Positions 7,852 through 15,976 of a DNA stretch of 26,026 nucleotides are shown piece by piece. The DNA comes from CAZQYB01 sp964582985. GTDB taxonomy: Bacteria; Planctomycetota; Phycisphaerae; Sedimentisphaerales; Anaerobacaceae. Position 1 is the first letter of the stretch. Each line of letters starts with the position of its first letter. The stretch is from the NCBI GenBank assembly GCA_964582985.1, contig CAZOUM010000043.1, forward strand, positions 1-26,026, read 5' to 3'. The notes below the pieces were generated by a model. That model was given only the letters and a program-made list of their open reading frames with translations, made no database searches and was not told where the DNA came from. The position numbers and the translations under genes are program-made.

Positions 7852-10800
7852 TCAACTCTGTGGTTTTGCAAAGATTCTGGCCTTGATATCTTCGAGAATC
7901 ATATATAGTGACGGTACCAGAAACAGTGTTATTAAGGTGGCGAACATCACGCCGAATGCCAAGCTTATGGCCATTGGAATGAGAAAGCGCGCCTGCAAAC
8001 TTCGTTCAAGAAGCATCGGGGCAAGGCCGAAAAAGGTTGTCAAAGTTGTCAGCATTATGGGCCTGAACCTTCGAGTTGCACAGTCGCGGACTACCTGGCT
8101 AAGTTCAATGCCGCTTTTGCGTTCGCGATTGATGAGGTCAATCATAATGAGTGAGTCGTTGACAACAACACCTGAAAGGGCGACTATTCCAAACAAAGAA
8201 AGAATGCTGAGGTTAAAGCCCATCAACAGATGTCCGAAGGTTGCACCGACGATTCCGAACGGTATTGCAGACATAACGATAGCCGGCTGTGCATAACTTC
8301 TAAACTGCACAGCGAGCAGGCCGTAGATTGCCAGCATTGCAATTGCGAAGTTTACTTTAAGGCTTCCGAGAGATTCGTTCCTTTCGCGCCGCTCTCCGGC
8401 AGGGCGGAATTGCAGGCCCGGATACTGTCGCTTCATACGAGTAAGGACTTGTGAATATAGTTCTCTGTTGATTTCGCCTGCGTTGGCGGCTGCTTCATCT
8501 ACATCGGCGGAGACATTTACCACGCGTCTGCGGTCGACGCGACGAATGTTTGCGTAACCTTGCCCGTATTTAACATCAGCCAAAGTTCTGAAAGGTATTT
8601 CAGTGCCGTCCGGCAGTCTGATTCTCATATTCTCGACATCAGCGAGGCTCTTGCGTTCGCTTTCGGGGTAACGCACCATAACACGGATATCATCGCGTCC
8701 TCGCTGGATGCGTTGGGCTTCTTCCCCGTAAAAGCCCTGCCTGACTTGTCGGGCGAGGTCGGAAAGAGTCAATCCGAGTGTTCTTCCGGTGTCTTTGAGA
8801 GAGAGCTTTAGTTCGGTCTTGCCCGATTCGAAGCTGTCCGCGATGTCACTGACTCCGGCGTACTGACGCAGGATGGATTTCACCTCTTCGGCGGCTTGCA
8901 ACAGAATGTCAAAGTCCTCGTGTGAAAGTTCGACGTTTATGGGTTCGCCCGCCGTCATAAACTCTGAGATGAATGTCAGTGACGATACTCCTGGTATCTC
9001 GCCGACAATCTCCCGCCAGCGGTTTTTCAACTCAATGCTTGAGACATCCCGTTTTTCGCCGCTGAGTAGTTCAACATTGACTTCGGCGAGGTGTGCTTCG
9101 GTTACGCCTGCAATTTCAGTGTGGCCCGGCCCCCGCTGTGCCATTGCCGGCTGTGCCCCGACCGTGGTTGCAATGTGCTTCATAAGCGAGGGTTTGTCTT
9201 TTCGCTTGCTATCATACTCTGCTATGACCTGGAGAGCTACCTGTTCGATGTCTTCCGCAATTTCTTTGGTCTGCTCGAAGGGAGTTCCCTGAGGCATTTT
9301 CAGAGCAGCAATCATGTTGTCGGCTTCAACGGCGTCGAAGAATATGAATTTAATGTAGCCGCCGGCTATGAATCCGATTGTGACGATAAATATGGCGAAC
9401 GCGCAGGCCAGAGTTACATAACGCCATTTTACTGCTTTGGTTACACCGCGGGCGAAACGGCCGTTTACAAACCGCTCAAGTCTTCGTTCTGTAAAGCCGC
9501 TAAGTTTGCCGGTTAAAGCTGTAATAGGGTTCTTACCAAGAGAGCGTTTTGAAGAAAGATGAGCAGGGAGAATCAATAAGGCTTCGAGCAGTGAAATCGA
9601 AAGTACGCTTATCACCACTATTGGGAAAACGCGAAGGATTTTGCCCATTATGCCGCTGGTGTAGGCGAGCGGGAGGAATGCAAAAGCGGTGGTCAGGACG
9701 GCGAGTGTGACGGGCATTGCCATTTCTTTTACGCCTTTTATTGCGGCGGCGGTTGCGTCCATACCTTTCTGCCGATACGCAAATATATTTTCGCCAACGA
9801 CAATCGCGTCGTCGACGACCAGGCCAAGACACATAATGAACGCGAAAAGCGACATCATATTGATGGAGACGTCAAAGATTGGTATGAGCCAGAAGGCGCC
9901 TAAGAAGGATATGAGGATGCCCAAGGTGGTCCAAAAAGCCAGTCGCAAATCAAGGAACAGCAAAAGACAGAGAAAGACGAGGATGAGGCCGATATAGCCG
10001 TTTTTCTTTAGAAGGTCCATTCGTGAGCGCAGGAAGAGTGAATCATCGTCCCACAAGGCGATTGAAACGCCCTCAGGTAACTCCCCTTTCTTTTCACTTA
10101 TATATTTTTTGACGGTATCGGCCACATCGAGCGCGCTTTGTTCGCCTGTGCGGTACACCTTTACGAGGGCAGCTCTTTTGCCGTCGAATCTGGAATAAAG
10201 GTCGGTGTCTTCAAAGTCGTCTTTTACGTCGGCGATGTCGCCGAGTCTAACTTTTGTGCCGTCGTTTTTTGTCAGCACTATGATTTTTTCGAACTCCGGG
10301 CCGTAGTATTTTTGTCCTTTTGTTCGAACGAGGATTTCACCGCCGGGGGTTTTTACCGAACCTGCGGGGACATCAAGGGATGAGTGTCTCACCGCATTTG
10401 CAACCTGGTCGAAACTTAAGCCGTAGCGGCGGAGCGTTTGCTCCGATACCTCGATTGAAATTTCGTAAGGCCTTACACCTGCAATGCCGACCAGACTTAT
10501 GTTGTTCATAGCGGTAAGGTCGTCACGGACGTGGTCGGCCAGTTTCTTTAGTGTCTTCTCGGAGACATCGCCGTAGATTACGATGGTGATTACTTTGTGA
10601 CGGGTTGTCAGCTCGGAGATTACAGGTTTTTCAGTTTCCTGGGGGAAGGTTATAATCCTGTCAACTTCGGCCTTTATGTTGTCAAGGACTTCGGTTGGGT
10701 CGGCATATTCTTCAACTTCGACAATTGTTATTCCGGCCGCTTCTGAAGCTGTGCAGGTAATCCGTTTTATGCCGTCGACGGCCGCTATCGCTTCTTCGAC

Positions 10801-11019
10801 GCGAAGCACGACACCTTCCTCGACATCGGTTGGGGAAGCGCCGCGATAAGGTACGGTGATTGTAATCATATCGAGGCTCATTTCGGGAAAGATTTCTTTC
10901 TTGATGGAAAAAACGGTGAGGAGCCCGGCGGCCATTATCAGAAACATCAGCAGGTTTGCCGCCACGTGATTGGAAGCAAACCACCCAAGCAGGCCTTTTC
11001 TTTGACTCGGCTCTTCCAC
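7852..11019 (-). CDS. RND efflux transporter permease, HAE1 (AcrB/MexB-like) family
   Basis: Inner-membrane proton-driven pump of a tripartite efflux system. It has 1055 residues, the usual RND length, with TM1 near 18-37, a large periplasmic domain, TM2-6 from about 340, a second periplasmic domain and a C-terminal TM bundle. The proton-relay Asp pair is present (GLVVDDAIVVGENI, Asp403/Asp404), as is the RFRP Arg (Arg986). Where AcrB has Lys940-Asn941, this protein reads Asn954-Asp955 (GVVVNDSLIMID), a variant seen in some RND clades. The start is GTG, abutting the TAG of the adaptor gene with no spacer. AGGGAG lies 8 nt upstream inside the adaptor gene, so the two are translationally coupled. 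The substrate cannot be predicted. Confidence 0.96.
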   Translation of the reverse strand: MEEPSQRKGLLGWFASNHVAANLLMFLIMAAGLLTVFSIKKEIFPEMSLDMITITVPYRGASPTDVEEGVVLRVEEAIAAVDGIKRITCTASEAAGITIVEVEEYADPTEVLDNIKAEVDRIITFPQETEKPVISELTTRHKVITIVIYGDVSEKTLKKLADHVRDDLTAMNNISLVGIAGVRPYEISIEVSEQTLRRYGLSFDQVANAVRHSSLDVPAGSVKTPGGEILVRTKGQKYYGPEFEKIIVLTKNDGTKVRLGDIADVKDDFEDTDLYSRFDGKRAALVKVYRTGEQSALDVADTVKKYISEKKGELPEGVSIALWDDDSLFLRSRMDLLKKNGYIGLILVFLCLLLFLDLRLAFWTTLGILISFLGAFWLIPIFDVSINMMSLFAFIMCLGLVVDDAIVVGENIFAYRQKGMDATAAAIKGVKEMAMPVTLAVLTTAFAFLPLAYTSGIMGKILRVFPIVVISVLSISLLEALLILPAHLSSKRSLGKNPITALTGKLSGFTERRLERFVNGRFARGVTKAVKWRYVTLACAFAIFIVTIGFIAGGYIKFIFFDAVEADNMIAALKMPQGTPFEQTKEIAEDIEQVALQVIAEYDSKRKDKPSLMKHIATTVGAQPAMAQRGPGHTEIAGVTEAHLAEVNVELLSGEKRDVSSIELKNRWREIVGEIPGVSSLTFISEFMTAGEPINVELSHEDFDILLQAAEEVKSILRQYAGVSDIADSFESGKTELKLSLKDTGRTLGLTLSDLARQVRQGFYGEEAQRIQRGRDDIRVMVRYPESERKSLADVENMRIRLPDGTEIPFRTLADVKYGQGYANIRRVDRRRVVNVSADVDEAAANAGEINRELYSQVLTRMKRQYPGLQFRPAGERRERNESLGSLKVNFAIAMLAIYGLLAVQFRSYAQPAIVMSAIPFGIVGATFGHLLMGFNLSILSLFGIVALSGVVVNDSLIMIDLINRERKSGIELSQVVRDCATRRFRPIMLTTLTTFFGLAPMLLERSLQARFLIPMAISLAFGVMFATLITLFLVPSLYMILEDIKARIFAKPQS

Positions 11020-12312
11020 CTATCTATCTCCCTGGCGTTGGTTGGGGCCTTGGACGTCCGGCAGGGCGTGTTGTGCCGGCTCGGCAGTTTCCGTCCTTAC
11101 CCGCATAGCTTCCGTGACTGTGTCTAATGCGCTTATGGCGACAACGGCACCGTCTTCAAGGCCCGATATAACGTAGGCGTAATCCTTGTCGCGCCGGACA
11201 ATTTCGAGTTCGATGATATGCAGCCGCTCGTTATTTACCACCCAGACCTGATTCTTATTGTGTAAAGCAAAACGTGGAACAGCGATGGCATTCGCGAGGG
11301 TTTTGCCTTTTATCAAGACCTCAACAAACATACCAGGCACCAGCGGAGGCCGACCATTGGCGCCTTTGAACGGCTCAAGTACTTCGACAACGACCGAAAC
11401 CATTCGTGAGGTCCTGTCGACCTGTCCGGTAGTACGCATAACCCGTCCCTGCCAGACGTGCTCGCCGCCGGCAAATTTTGCGTGAACTTCGGCCTCTGAG
11501 CCGGCGCCGAGGTGATTGTGTCCGTTAATTGAGACCGGATTCGGGGGAATATTGAACCAGGCCAGCTCCCAGTCCTCCAGCGGAACCTCTATTTCAATTG
11601 CCTTAATGCTGTAAATTTTCCCAATTGGCTGGCCGGCGTTTACGTATTGGCCGAGGTCGACCGTTTCACTGACGACCATACCATCGAACGGCAGCGAAAG
11701 GCTCGTTCGTTCAAGCCTCAACTGGGCGGTGGCAAGTTGTGCTTCTGCGGACTGCAGTGCGGCGCTGGCCTGCTGAATGTGCGGCTGACGAAAGACAAGT
11801 GGCGAATTCGGTTCGACGTTTGGATGCAGCTCGTCCCAGTCCCGGCGGGCGAGGTCTGCTTCGGCGTACTCAATTTGGAGCCCGAGCCTGGCATCGGCGA
11901 CAGCGGCCCTGGCCCCCTGCACGGCCAACTCGTAGTCGCGCGGGTCAATCTGCAATATTTGCTGCCCGGCGGGGATAAATCCTCCTGCCTTGAACGCGGG
12001 GCTGATGGAAACTACCTTGCCGGAGACTTCAGGGACCAAATCGACCTGGGCCTTTGGGCTGACAGTTCCGTAGCCGCGAACGACCATCTGAATATCCTGC
12101 GTGTGGAGCTGCTGGACCTTAACCAGCGGCGGCACAATTGGGTGCTCTTTTCGCCTGGGCGGTTTTCGTAGTTTGACAAAAGCGATGGCAATCAATATCC
12201 CCATAACTACAATTGCAAGCGGCAGTACCACCTTCAACATAGCCCCCGCTGTTCTGTTAAGTCTGCCGGCTGGTTTGTTAAACTTTCCTTTTGTTAAATT
12301 GCTTTGAGTCAT
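11020..12312 (-). CDS. Efflux periplasmic adaptor (membrane fusion protein, HlyD/AcrA type)
   Basis: Bridges the RND pump and the outer-membrane channel. It has 430 residues, anchored by an N-terminal membrane segment at about 25-47 and not by a lipobox. Next come the first half of the lipoyl domain (VPEVSGKVVSI, then GQQILQIDPRDYE), an Ala/Arg/Leu-rich helical hairpin of about 130-210 with a predicted coiled coil, the second lipoyl half (LSLPFDGMVVSE, GQYVNAGQPIGKI), a beta-barrel domain and a membrane-proximal domain. It lies 20 nt downstream of the outer-membrane factor gene and directly upstream of the pump gene, all in one transcript. Confidence 0.95.
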   Translation of the reverse strand: MTQSNLTKGKFNKPAGRLNRTAGAMLKVVLPLAIVVMGILIAIAFVKLRKPPRRKEHPIVPPLVKVQQLHTQDIQMVVRGYGTVSPKAQVDLVPEVSGKVVSISPAFKAGGFIPAGQQILQIDPRDYELAVQGARAAVADARLGLQIEYAEADLARRDWDELHPNVEPNSPLVFRQPHIQQASAALQSAEAQLATAQLRLERTSLSLPFDGMVVSETVDLGQYVNAGQPIGKIYSIKAIEIEVPLEDWELAWFNIPPNPVSINGHNHLGAGSEAEVHAKFAGGEHVWQGRVMRTTGQVDRTSRMVSVVVEVLEPFKGANGRPPLVPGMFVEVLIKGKTLANAIAVPRFALHNKNQVWVVNNERLHIIELEIVRRDKDYAYVISGLEDGAVVAISALDTVTEAMRVRTETAEPAQHALPDVQGPNQRQGDR

Positions 12313-12332
12313 TTTCCTGACACCATCTATTC

Positions 12333-13781
12333 TTAACTTTTGTCTTTTGATTCATCTTGATAATCCCAGTCACCGCCGAGAGCGAGGTATAGATTCACAC
12401 GTGTGGTCCAAATCTGGTCCTTGAGGACGGTTAGCTCTTCTTCAGCCATTCTGCGCCGCCGCTGCGATTCGAGAACCATCAGGATTCCTGCCACGCCTTG
12501 CTGATATCGCTGGCTTGATAGCTGTTCTGCGGCTTTTGCTTCGCTGAAGCGCCGCTCGGCGTACCCAAGTTGCGTTTGCAGCATCTGCTCACTTGCCAAG
12601 CCATCTTCTACTTCCCGCATAGCGTTCAGCACGGTTCCGGCGTAGTCGGCTGCTAATTCTGCGTAGCGGGCTTTAGCTCCATCTATTTGCGCAAACAGTT
12701 GCCCTCCTTTGAACAGAGGTTGAGTAAGACGCATCACGGCTGAGTATGTCTCCGCAAAATGCTCCCAGATGTCCCGCCATCTGTCCGCGCTGCCACCGTA
12801 GCTTGCGGAAAGGGTCAAGTCGGGAAATAGTTGCGCTATGCTGACGCCAATTCGTTCGTTTGCTGCCAGCAGAGACAGCTCGGCGGCCTGCACATCCGGC
12901 CGGCGGTCCAGAAGTGCTGCGGGGACACCGATGGGGACAGGCTCGAGATTCGGCAAATCGGCTAATGTCTGCGGCAGGTACTCCGATTCACCGGGTCTTT
13001 GGCCGATGAGGACATCGAGTGCATGATGAGCTTTTGCGAGCTGCAGTTCAATGGCCGGCTCAAGCATTTTCGCCGCTTCTAAGTTCTCGCGCGCCAGGCG
13101 CACATCGACAGGGGCGACAAGTCCTCTGCGATATCGGCGTTCGACAATTCCAAGCGTGTCCTGGCGGCTTTGCGTATTTGCCTTAGCTATTGCGAGGCGG
13201 TTCTGGAGGGTGGCAATATCTATTCTGGCCTTGATTACGGTGGCGATTATGGAATTGACCAGAGTCTGCTCGGCGGCGTGGGCGGCGAGCATATCGGCCC
13301 AGGCTGCGCGCTCTGAACGTCTGAGTTTGCCAAACAAATCCAGTATATAGGCGACGGAAATCCCCTGTGACCAGGTTGTGCTCATAATGGTCAATCTTTG
13401 TGCGCCGCCGAAAGTAAAGGAGCGCTTGCTTCTGTCACGGTTAATGCTGTAGGATACATCGGGTAAGCGTCGTCCGCGAGTTTCGGCGAGGACTGCATGG
13501 GCCTGCAGCACTCTTGCTGCGGCTGCTTTGAGGTCGTAGTTGTTTTTTAGAGCCTGGCGCACCAGGCTGGTCGTGGTCAAGTCACCAAATCCTTCCCACC
13601 ATCTGTCAATCGCCTCAAGGTCATTGGCATCCTGGTTATGGTCTCCGGCCCATACGTAGGCGTCGGAAGACTCGGCGGCGGTCGTCGGCCTCGAATATTT
13701 GGGGCCCACCATACAACCGGGAAGTACTACGACAGTGTATGCCAGAGACAACCAATAGATTAGAGTCGGGCTTATTTTCAT
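12333..13781 (-). CDS. Outer-membrane efflux factor, NodT/OprM-type lipoprotein
   Basis: TolC-family outer-membrane channel of 482 residues. A signal peptide ends in the lipobox LPGC, with Cys23 as the predicted lipidated residue, followed by MVGPKYSRP, the classic NodT-family start. Two internally related helical halves follow (Ala/Leu/Arg-rich, around 60-260 and 270-470), with the linker motif LLDRRPDVQAAE near 287-298 that is diagnostic of OprM/NodT proteins. The start codon overlaps the end of the tetR gene (ATGA, 4 nt), so it is translationally coupled to its repressor. Confidence 0.95.
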   Translation of the reverse strand: MKISPTLIYWLSLAYTVVVLPGCMVGPKYSRPTTAAESSDAYVWAGDHNQDANDLEAIDRWWEGFGDLTTTSLVRQALKNNYDLKAAAARVLQAHAVLAETRGRRLPDVSYSINRDRSKRSFTFGGAQRLTIMSTTWSQGISVAYILDLFGKLRRSERAAWADMLAAHAAEQTLVNSIIATVIKARIDIATLQNRLAIAKANTQSRQDTLGIVERRYRRGLVAPVDVRLARENLEAAKMLEPAIELQLAKAHHALDVLIGQRPGESEYLPQTLADLPNLEPVPIGVPAALLDRRPDVQAAELSLLAANERIGVSIAQLFPDLTLSASYGGSADRWRDIWEHFAETYSAVMRLTQPLFKGGQLFAQIDGAKARYAELAADYAGTVLNAMREVEDGLASEQMLQTQLGYAERRFSEAKAAEQLSSQRYQQGVAGILMVLESQRRRRMAEEELTVLKDQIWTTRVNLYLALGGDWDYQDESKDKS

Positions 13782-14452
13782 TCGCTATTTTCCTTGACAA
13801 AGGCTCGAATTCCGGCGGCCGAAAACCTGACAACGTGGTTCACCGCCTCGGTCAGGTCCAACTTTGGCAATTGCGGATTATCGGTCTGCTCAAACATAGT
13901 TCTTGCGCAGACCATGTGCATTAATTGACCAACGATTGAAAGTATGACCAGCTGCGCCCTTGACTCATCCAGTCCCGGGCAGGTTCGGAGCAAAGCCTTC
14001 TGCAGTGCCGTCATAACAGGTATAATCATTTCTTCGTGGAAAAGATTCTGAGGCAGGTGCTGGTCAATCATTTCTCGTGCCATCAGTCTAATGAATGTGC
14101 AGCCGCTACTTTCACTGACCATTGGCTCGATGAAGGCGTTGGCGTATGATTTGAGCAGGTCTTCGAGCGTAGGCTGACCGTTCTTCTGGGCCATCACCCT
14201 TTTAATGCTCGCGATGCGCGTAGTGCGCATAAGGCCCAGATGCCGCCGCCAGACCTCCGCGTACAGTTTTTCTTTGCTGCCGAAGTAGTAGTTCACAGAA
14301 GCGATATTGCAGTCCGCGGCGGCCGCAATATCGCGAACACTCGCGCCCTCAAAACCCTGTTCACAGAACAGCTCTTCGGCAGCGTCCAATAATCGGTCGT
14401 GAACACTCCTGACAAAGTCACTATCAGTACTCTTATCGCTCGGAATGGTCAT
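13778..14452 (-). CDS. TetR-family repressor with CecR/YbiH-like C-terminal domain
   Basis: Predicted local repressor of the efflux operon. It has 224 residues. The N-terminal HTH occupies about 17-64, with RDIAAAADCNIASVNYYF (40-57) and the following GSKEKLY typical of TetR proteins. The C-terminal part (GCTFIRLMAREM, then VMTALQKAL and a helix ending in HMVCARTMFEQ) resembles the DUF1956/CecR ligand domain, a family often placed beside efflux or transporter genes. It is the first gene of the operon. An AGGAGG Shine-Dalgarno (14465-14460) lies 7 nt before the ATG. Two matching palindromes in the promoter support autoregulation. The ligand is unknown. Confidence 0.93.
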   Translation of the reverse strand: MTIPSDKSTDSDFVRSVHDRLLDAAEELFCEQGFEGASVRDIAAAADCNIASVNYYFGSKEKLYAEVWRRHLGLMRTTRIASIKRVMAQKNGQPTLEDLLKSYANAFIEPMVSESSGCTFIRLMAREMIDQHLPQNLFHEEMIIPVMTALQKALLRTCPGLDESRAQLVILSIVGQLMHMVCARTMFEQTDNPQLPKLDLTEAVNHVVRFSAAGIRAFVKENSE

Positions 14453-14465
14453 TTTTTAACCTCCT

Positions 14466-14514
14466 AAACAATCGTTTCATACGAAAGTTTAAAACATTTG
14501 TTTGAATTTGTCAA
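14466..14514 (-). promoter_or_regulatory. Promoter and twin TetR operators of the efflux operon
   Basis: On the minus strand a perfect -35 TTGACA (14514-14509) is followed by a 17-nt spacer and a -10 TAAACT (14491-14486, 4/6). Two AAAC-N4-GTTT palindromes are present. One (14492-14503) lies inside the spacer. The other (14466-14477) lies just past the expected start point and next to the Shine-Dalgarno. Their centres are 26 bp apart. This is the placement expected for repression by the encoded TetR protein; binding is inferred. Confidence 0.7.
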
Positions 14515-14830
14515 GTTTTTTCCCAGTTTTTTGGAAAATCTTGAAAAAAAAGCAACCTGTTCGAGCTAAGTGTTTACATATAAGGAGGTTATAACGAGAA
14601 ATTGTGATGGGGCTCGTAAATGGGCAGCTTATTGAGCTAAATGGGCAAGTTGCTGGGATAGGCAGAGGATGGCTTTCGGCCTTGATAATAGGGTGGTTTG
14701 AGAGTCGAAGATAGCGGCCAGAAGAAATAGCAAACCTCTTAGAAAATTTGCGAAGGATTTGTCGGTTTGTGGGGGAATAGTATATGGAAAGGCAATTGCA
14801 ATTGGGCAGACTACTGAAGAAAATGTGTTC
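14515..14830. other. Divergent intergenic region, nothing firm
   Basis: This stretch separates the efflux operon from the sigma-factor operon and presumably holds the sigma operon's promoter. A perfect anti-SD match AAGGAGGT sits at 14582-14589 with no usual start codon at normal distance. A 35-codon reading frame begins at 14607, 17 nt past that site. I cannot support either as a gene. Confidence 0.4.
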
Positions 14831-15373
14831 ATGGATATCGATTTTGAAGCATTGACCATAGTTAACGCTCAGAGGGGGGACAGGGAAGCTTGGCGTAATT
14901 TGTTTGAGTGGCATTTTGAGCCGGTCTATCGCTATTGCGTGAGGCTGGCTTGCGGACGACAGGATGTGGCTGAGGAGATTGCACAACAGGTGTTTGTAAC
15001 TGCCGGGCGTCGGATAAACAAGTACAGGGCAAAGAAGGGGATGTTTCGTAGCTGGCTGCTTGGGATAGCGAAGAATCGCTTTATGAAACTTGCTTCTAAG
15101 GAGCGGAGGCGGAAGCGGTATGAGGCACGGGTGTCGACAGAAAGTTCCAAAGGGACAAAGGGTGGTTCGGAAGAAGTTTTTGTGTACGAGGCGCTTGCGA
15201 AGCTGCCGGGGCGGTACCGAAGGGTGTTGGAGGCGAAGTACCTGCAAGGGCTAACGGTGAATGAGATTGCGGAAAATCAGGGGAGTACGGCGAAGGCGAC
15301 GGAGTCACTTCTGAGCCGAGCCAGAGAGAAGTTTGGAGAGGTTTATAAGAAAATGCAGGAAAGGCCGGTTTGA
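14831..15373 (+). CDS. ECF-type RNA polymerase sigma factor (sigma-70 family)
   Basis: Alternative sigma factor of 180 residues from the ATG at 14831. The frame is open upstream to a TTG at 14759, but those residues do not look like sigma factor. Region 2 spans about 20-85, with LFEWHFEPVYRYCVRLA, then DVAEEIAQQVF (the 2.2 helix), and FRSWLLGIAKNRFMK. A basic linker follows. Region 4.2 is LPGRYRRVLEAKYLQGLTV plus EIAENQGSTAKATESLLSRA, the promoter -35-binding HTH. No extra C-terminal domain is present. The downstream gene encodes a single-pass membrane protein, the usual place of an anti-sigma factor. The Shine-Dalgarno is weak, so the start is moderately certain. Confidence 0.9.
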   Translation: MDIDFEALTIVNAQRGDREAWRNLFEWHFEPVYRYCVRLACGRQDVAEEIAQQVFVTAGRRINKYRAKKGMFRSWLLGIAKNRFMKLASKERRRKRYEARVSTESSKGTKGGSEEVFVYEALAKLPGRYRRVLEAKYLQGLTVNEIAENQGSTAKATESLLSRAREKFGEVYKKMQERPV

Positions 15374-15390
15374 TAAACGGGGGTTGGATT

Positions 15391-15972
15391 ATGAATGAGT
15401 TTGATATAGACAAGTTGGTTGGTCAGAGTTTGAAGTCAGAAGCGGCCGGCGAGGATTTGCGGGCGCGAGTGCTGAAGGAATCGACAGCGGCTTTGATGCG
15501 GGGTAGAGTGGTGCGAAGGCGGCTGCGGATGGGCGGCTTGACGCTGGTAGTTTTGTTGGTGGCGGTTGGTGCGTTTATCTGTGGGCAGATTGTGGGTGCT
15601 GCTCAAAGTGACATTGATAAAGGTGTTGCCGGTGTGACGGATGACCAGGAGTGGACGAACGTGCCGAGGGAATTGGTGGCGTGGCTGGATGCTGGGAGGT
15701 TCTTCGAACAGTTGGGGATGGATGAGCGAGCGGAGCGTGCATATAAGAAGGCTGGTGAGTTGATTCCTCAGGAAGCGGCAGAGATTATACAGGCCGGGTT
15801 ATATGGTGACAGAATTTATGCCGGGCTTTTGGCAAATCCGCAGGGCGTCAGGCGATGTCGAGAGGCGAGCGTTCAGGCGCGTTGCGGGATGGCTGAAGTT
15901 GGGCGCTCGAGTAAAACGGAAAACCTAAACAGAATATTAAGTAAGATTATTGGGCAGTATTTGGGAGGTTAG
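15391..15972 (+). CDS. Single-pass membrane protein, probable anti-sigma factor
   Basis: This 193-residue protein begins at the ATG at 15391, after a GGGGG run at good spacing; an earlier TTG at 15370 overlaps the sigma-factor stop. The N-terminal cytoplasmic part is about 47 residues and charged. The membrane segment is about 48-70 (GGLTLVVLLVAVGAFICGQIV). The outer part of about 120 residues contains a TPR-like helical pair (FFEQLGMDERAERAYKKAG, about 104-122). No zinc-binding HxxxCxxC anti-sigma motif is visible. The anti-sigma role rests on position after the ECF gene and on topology, and it is inference. It ends 4 nt before the next gene. Confidence 0.7.
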   Translation: MNEFDIDKLVGQSLKSEAAGEDLRARVLKESTAALMRGRVVRRRLRMGGLTLVVLLVAVGAFICGQIVGAAQSDIDKGVAGVTDDQEWTNVPRELVAWLDAGRFFEQLGMDERAERAYKKAGELIPQEAAEIIQAGLYGDRIYAGLLANPQGVRRCREASVQARCGMAEVGRSSKTENLNRILSKIIGQYLGG

Positions 15973-15976
15973 AATC

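Noticed and set aside
14607..14714. 35-codon frame behind an AAGGAGGT site
   Set aside because: The ribosome site is 17 nt from the ATG, too far for normal initiation, and the peptide has no recognisable feature.
14489..15247. 252-codon minus-strand frame opposite the sigma factor gene
   Set aside because: Pro/Leu/His-rich shadow of the ECF sigma gene on the other strand, and it also covers the tetR promoter.
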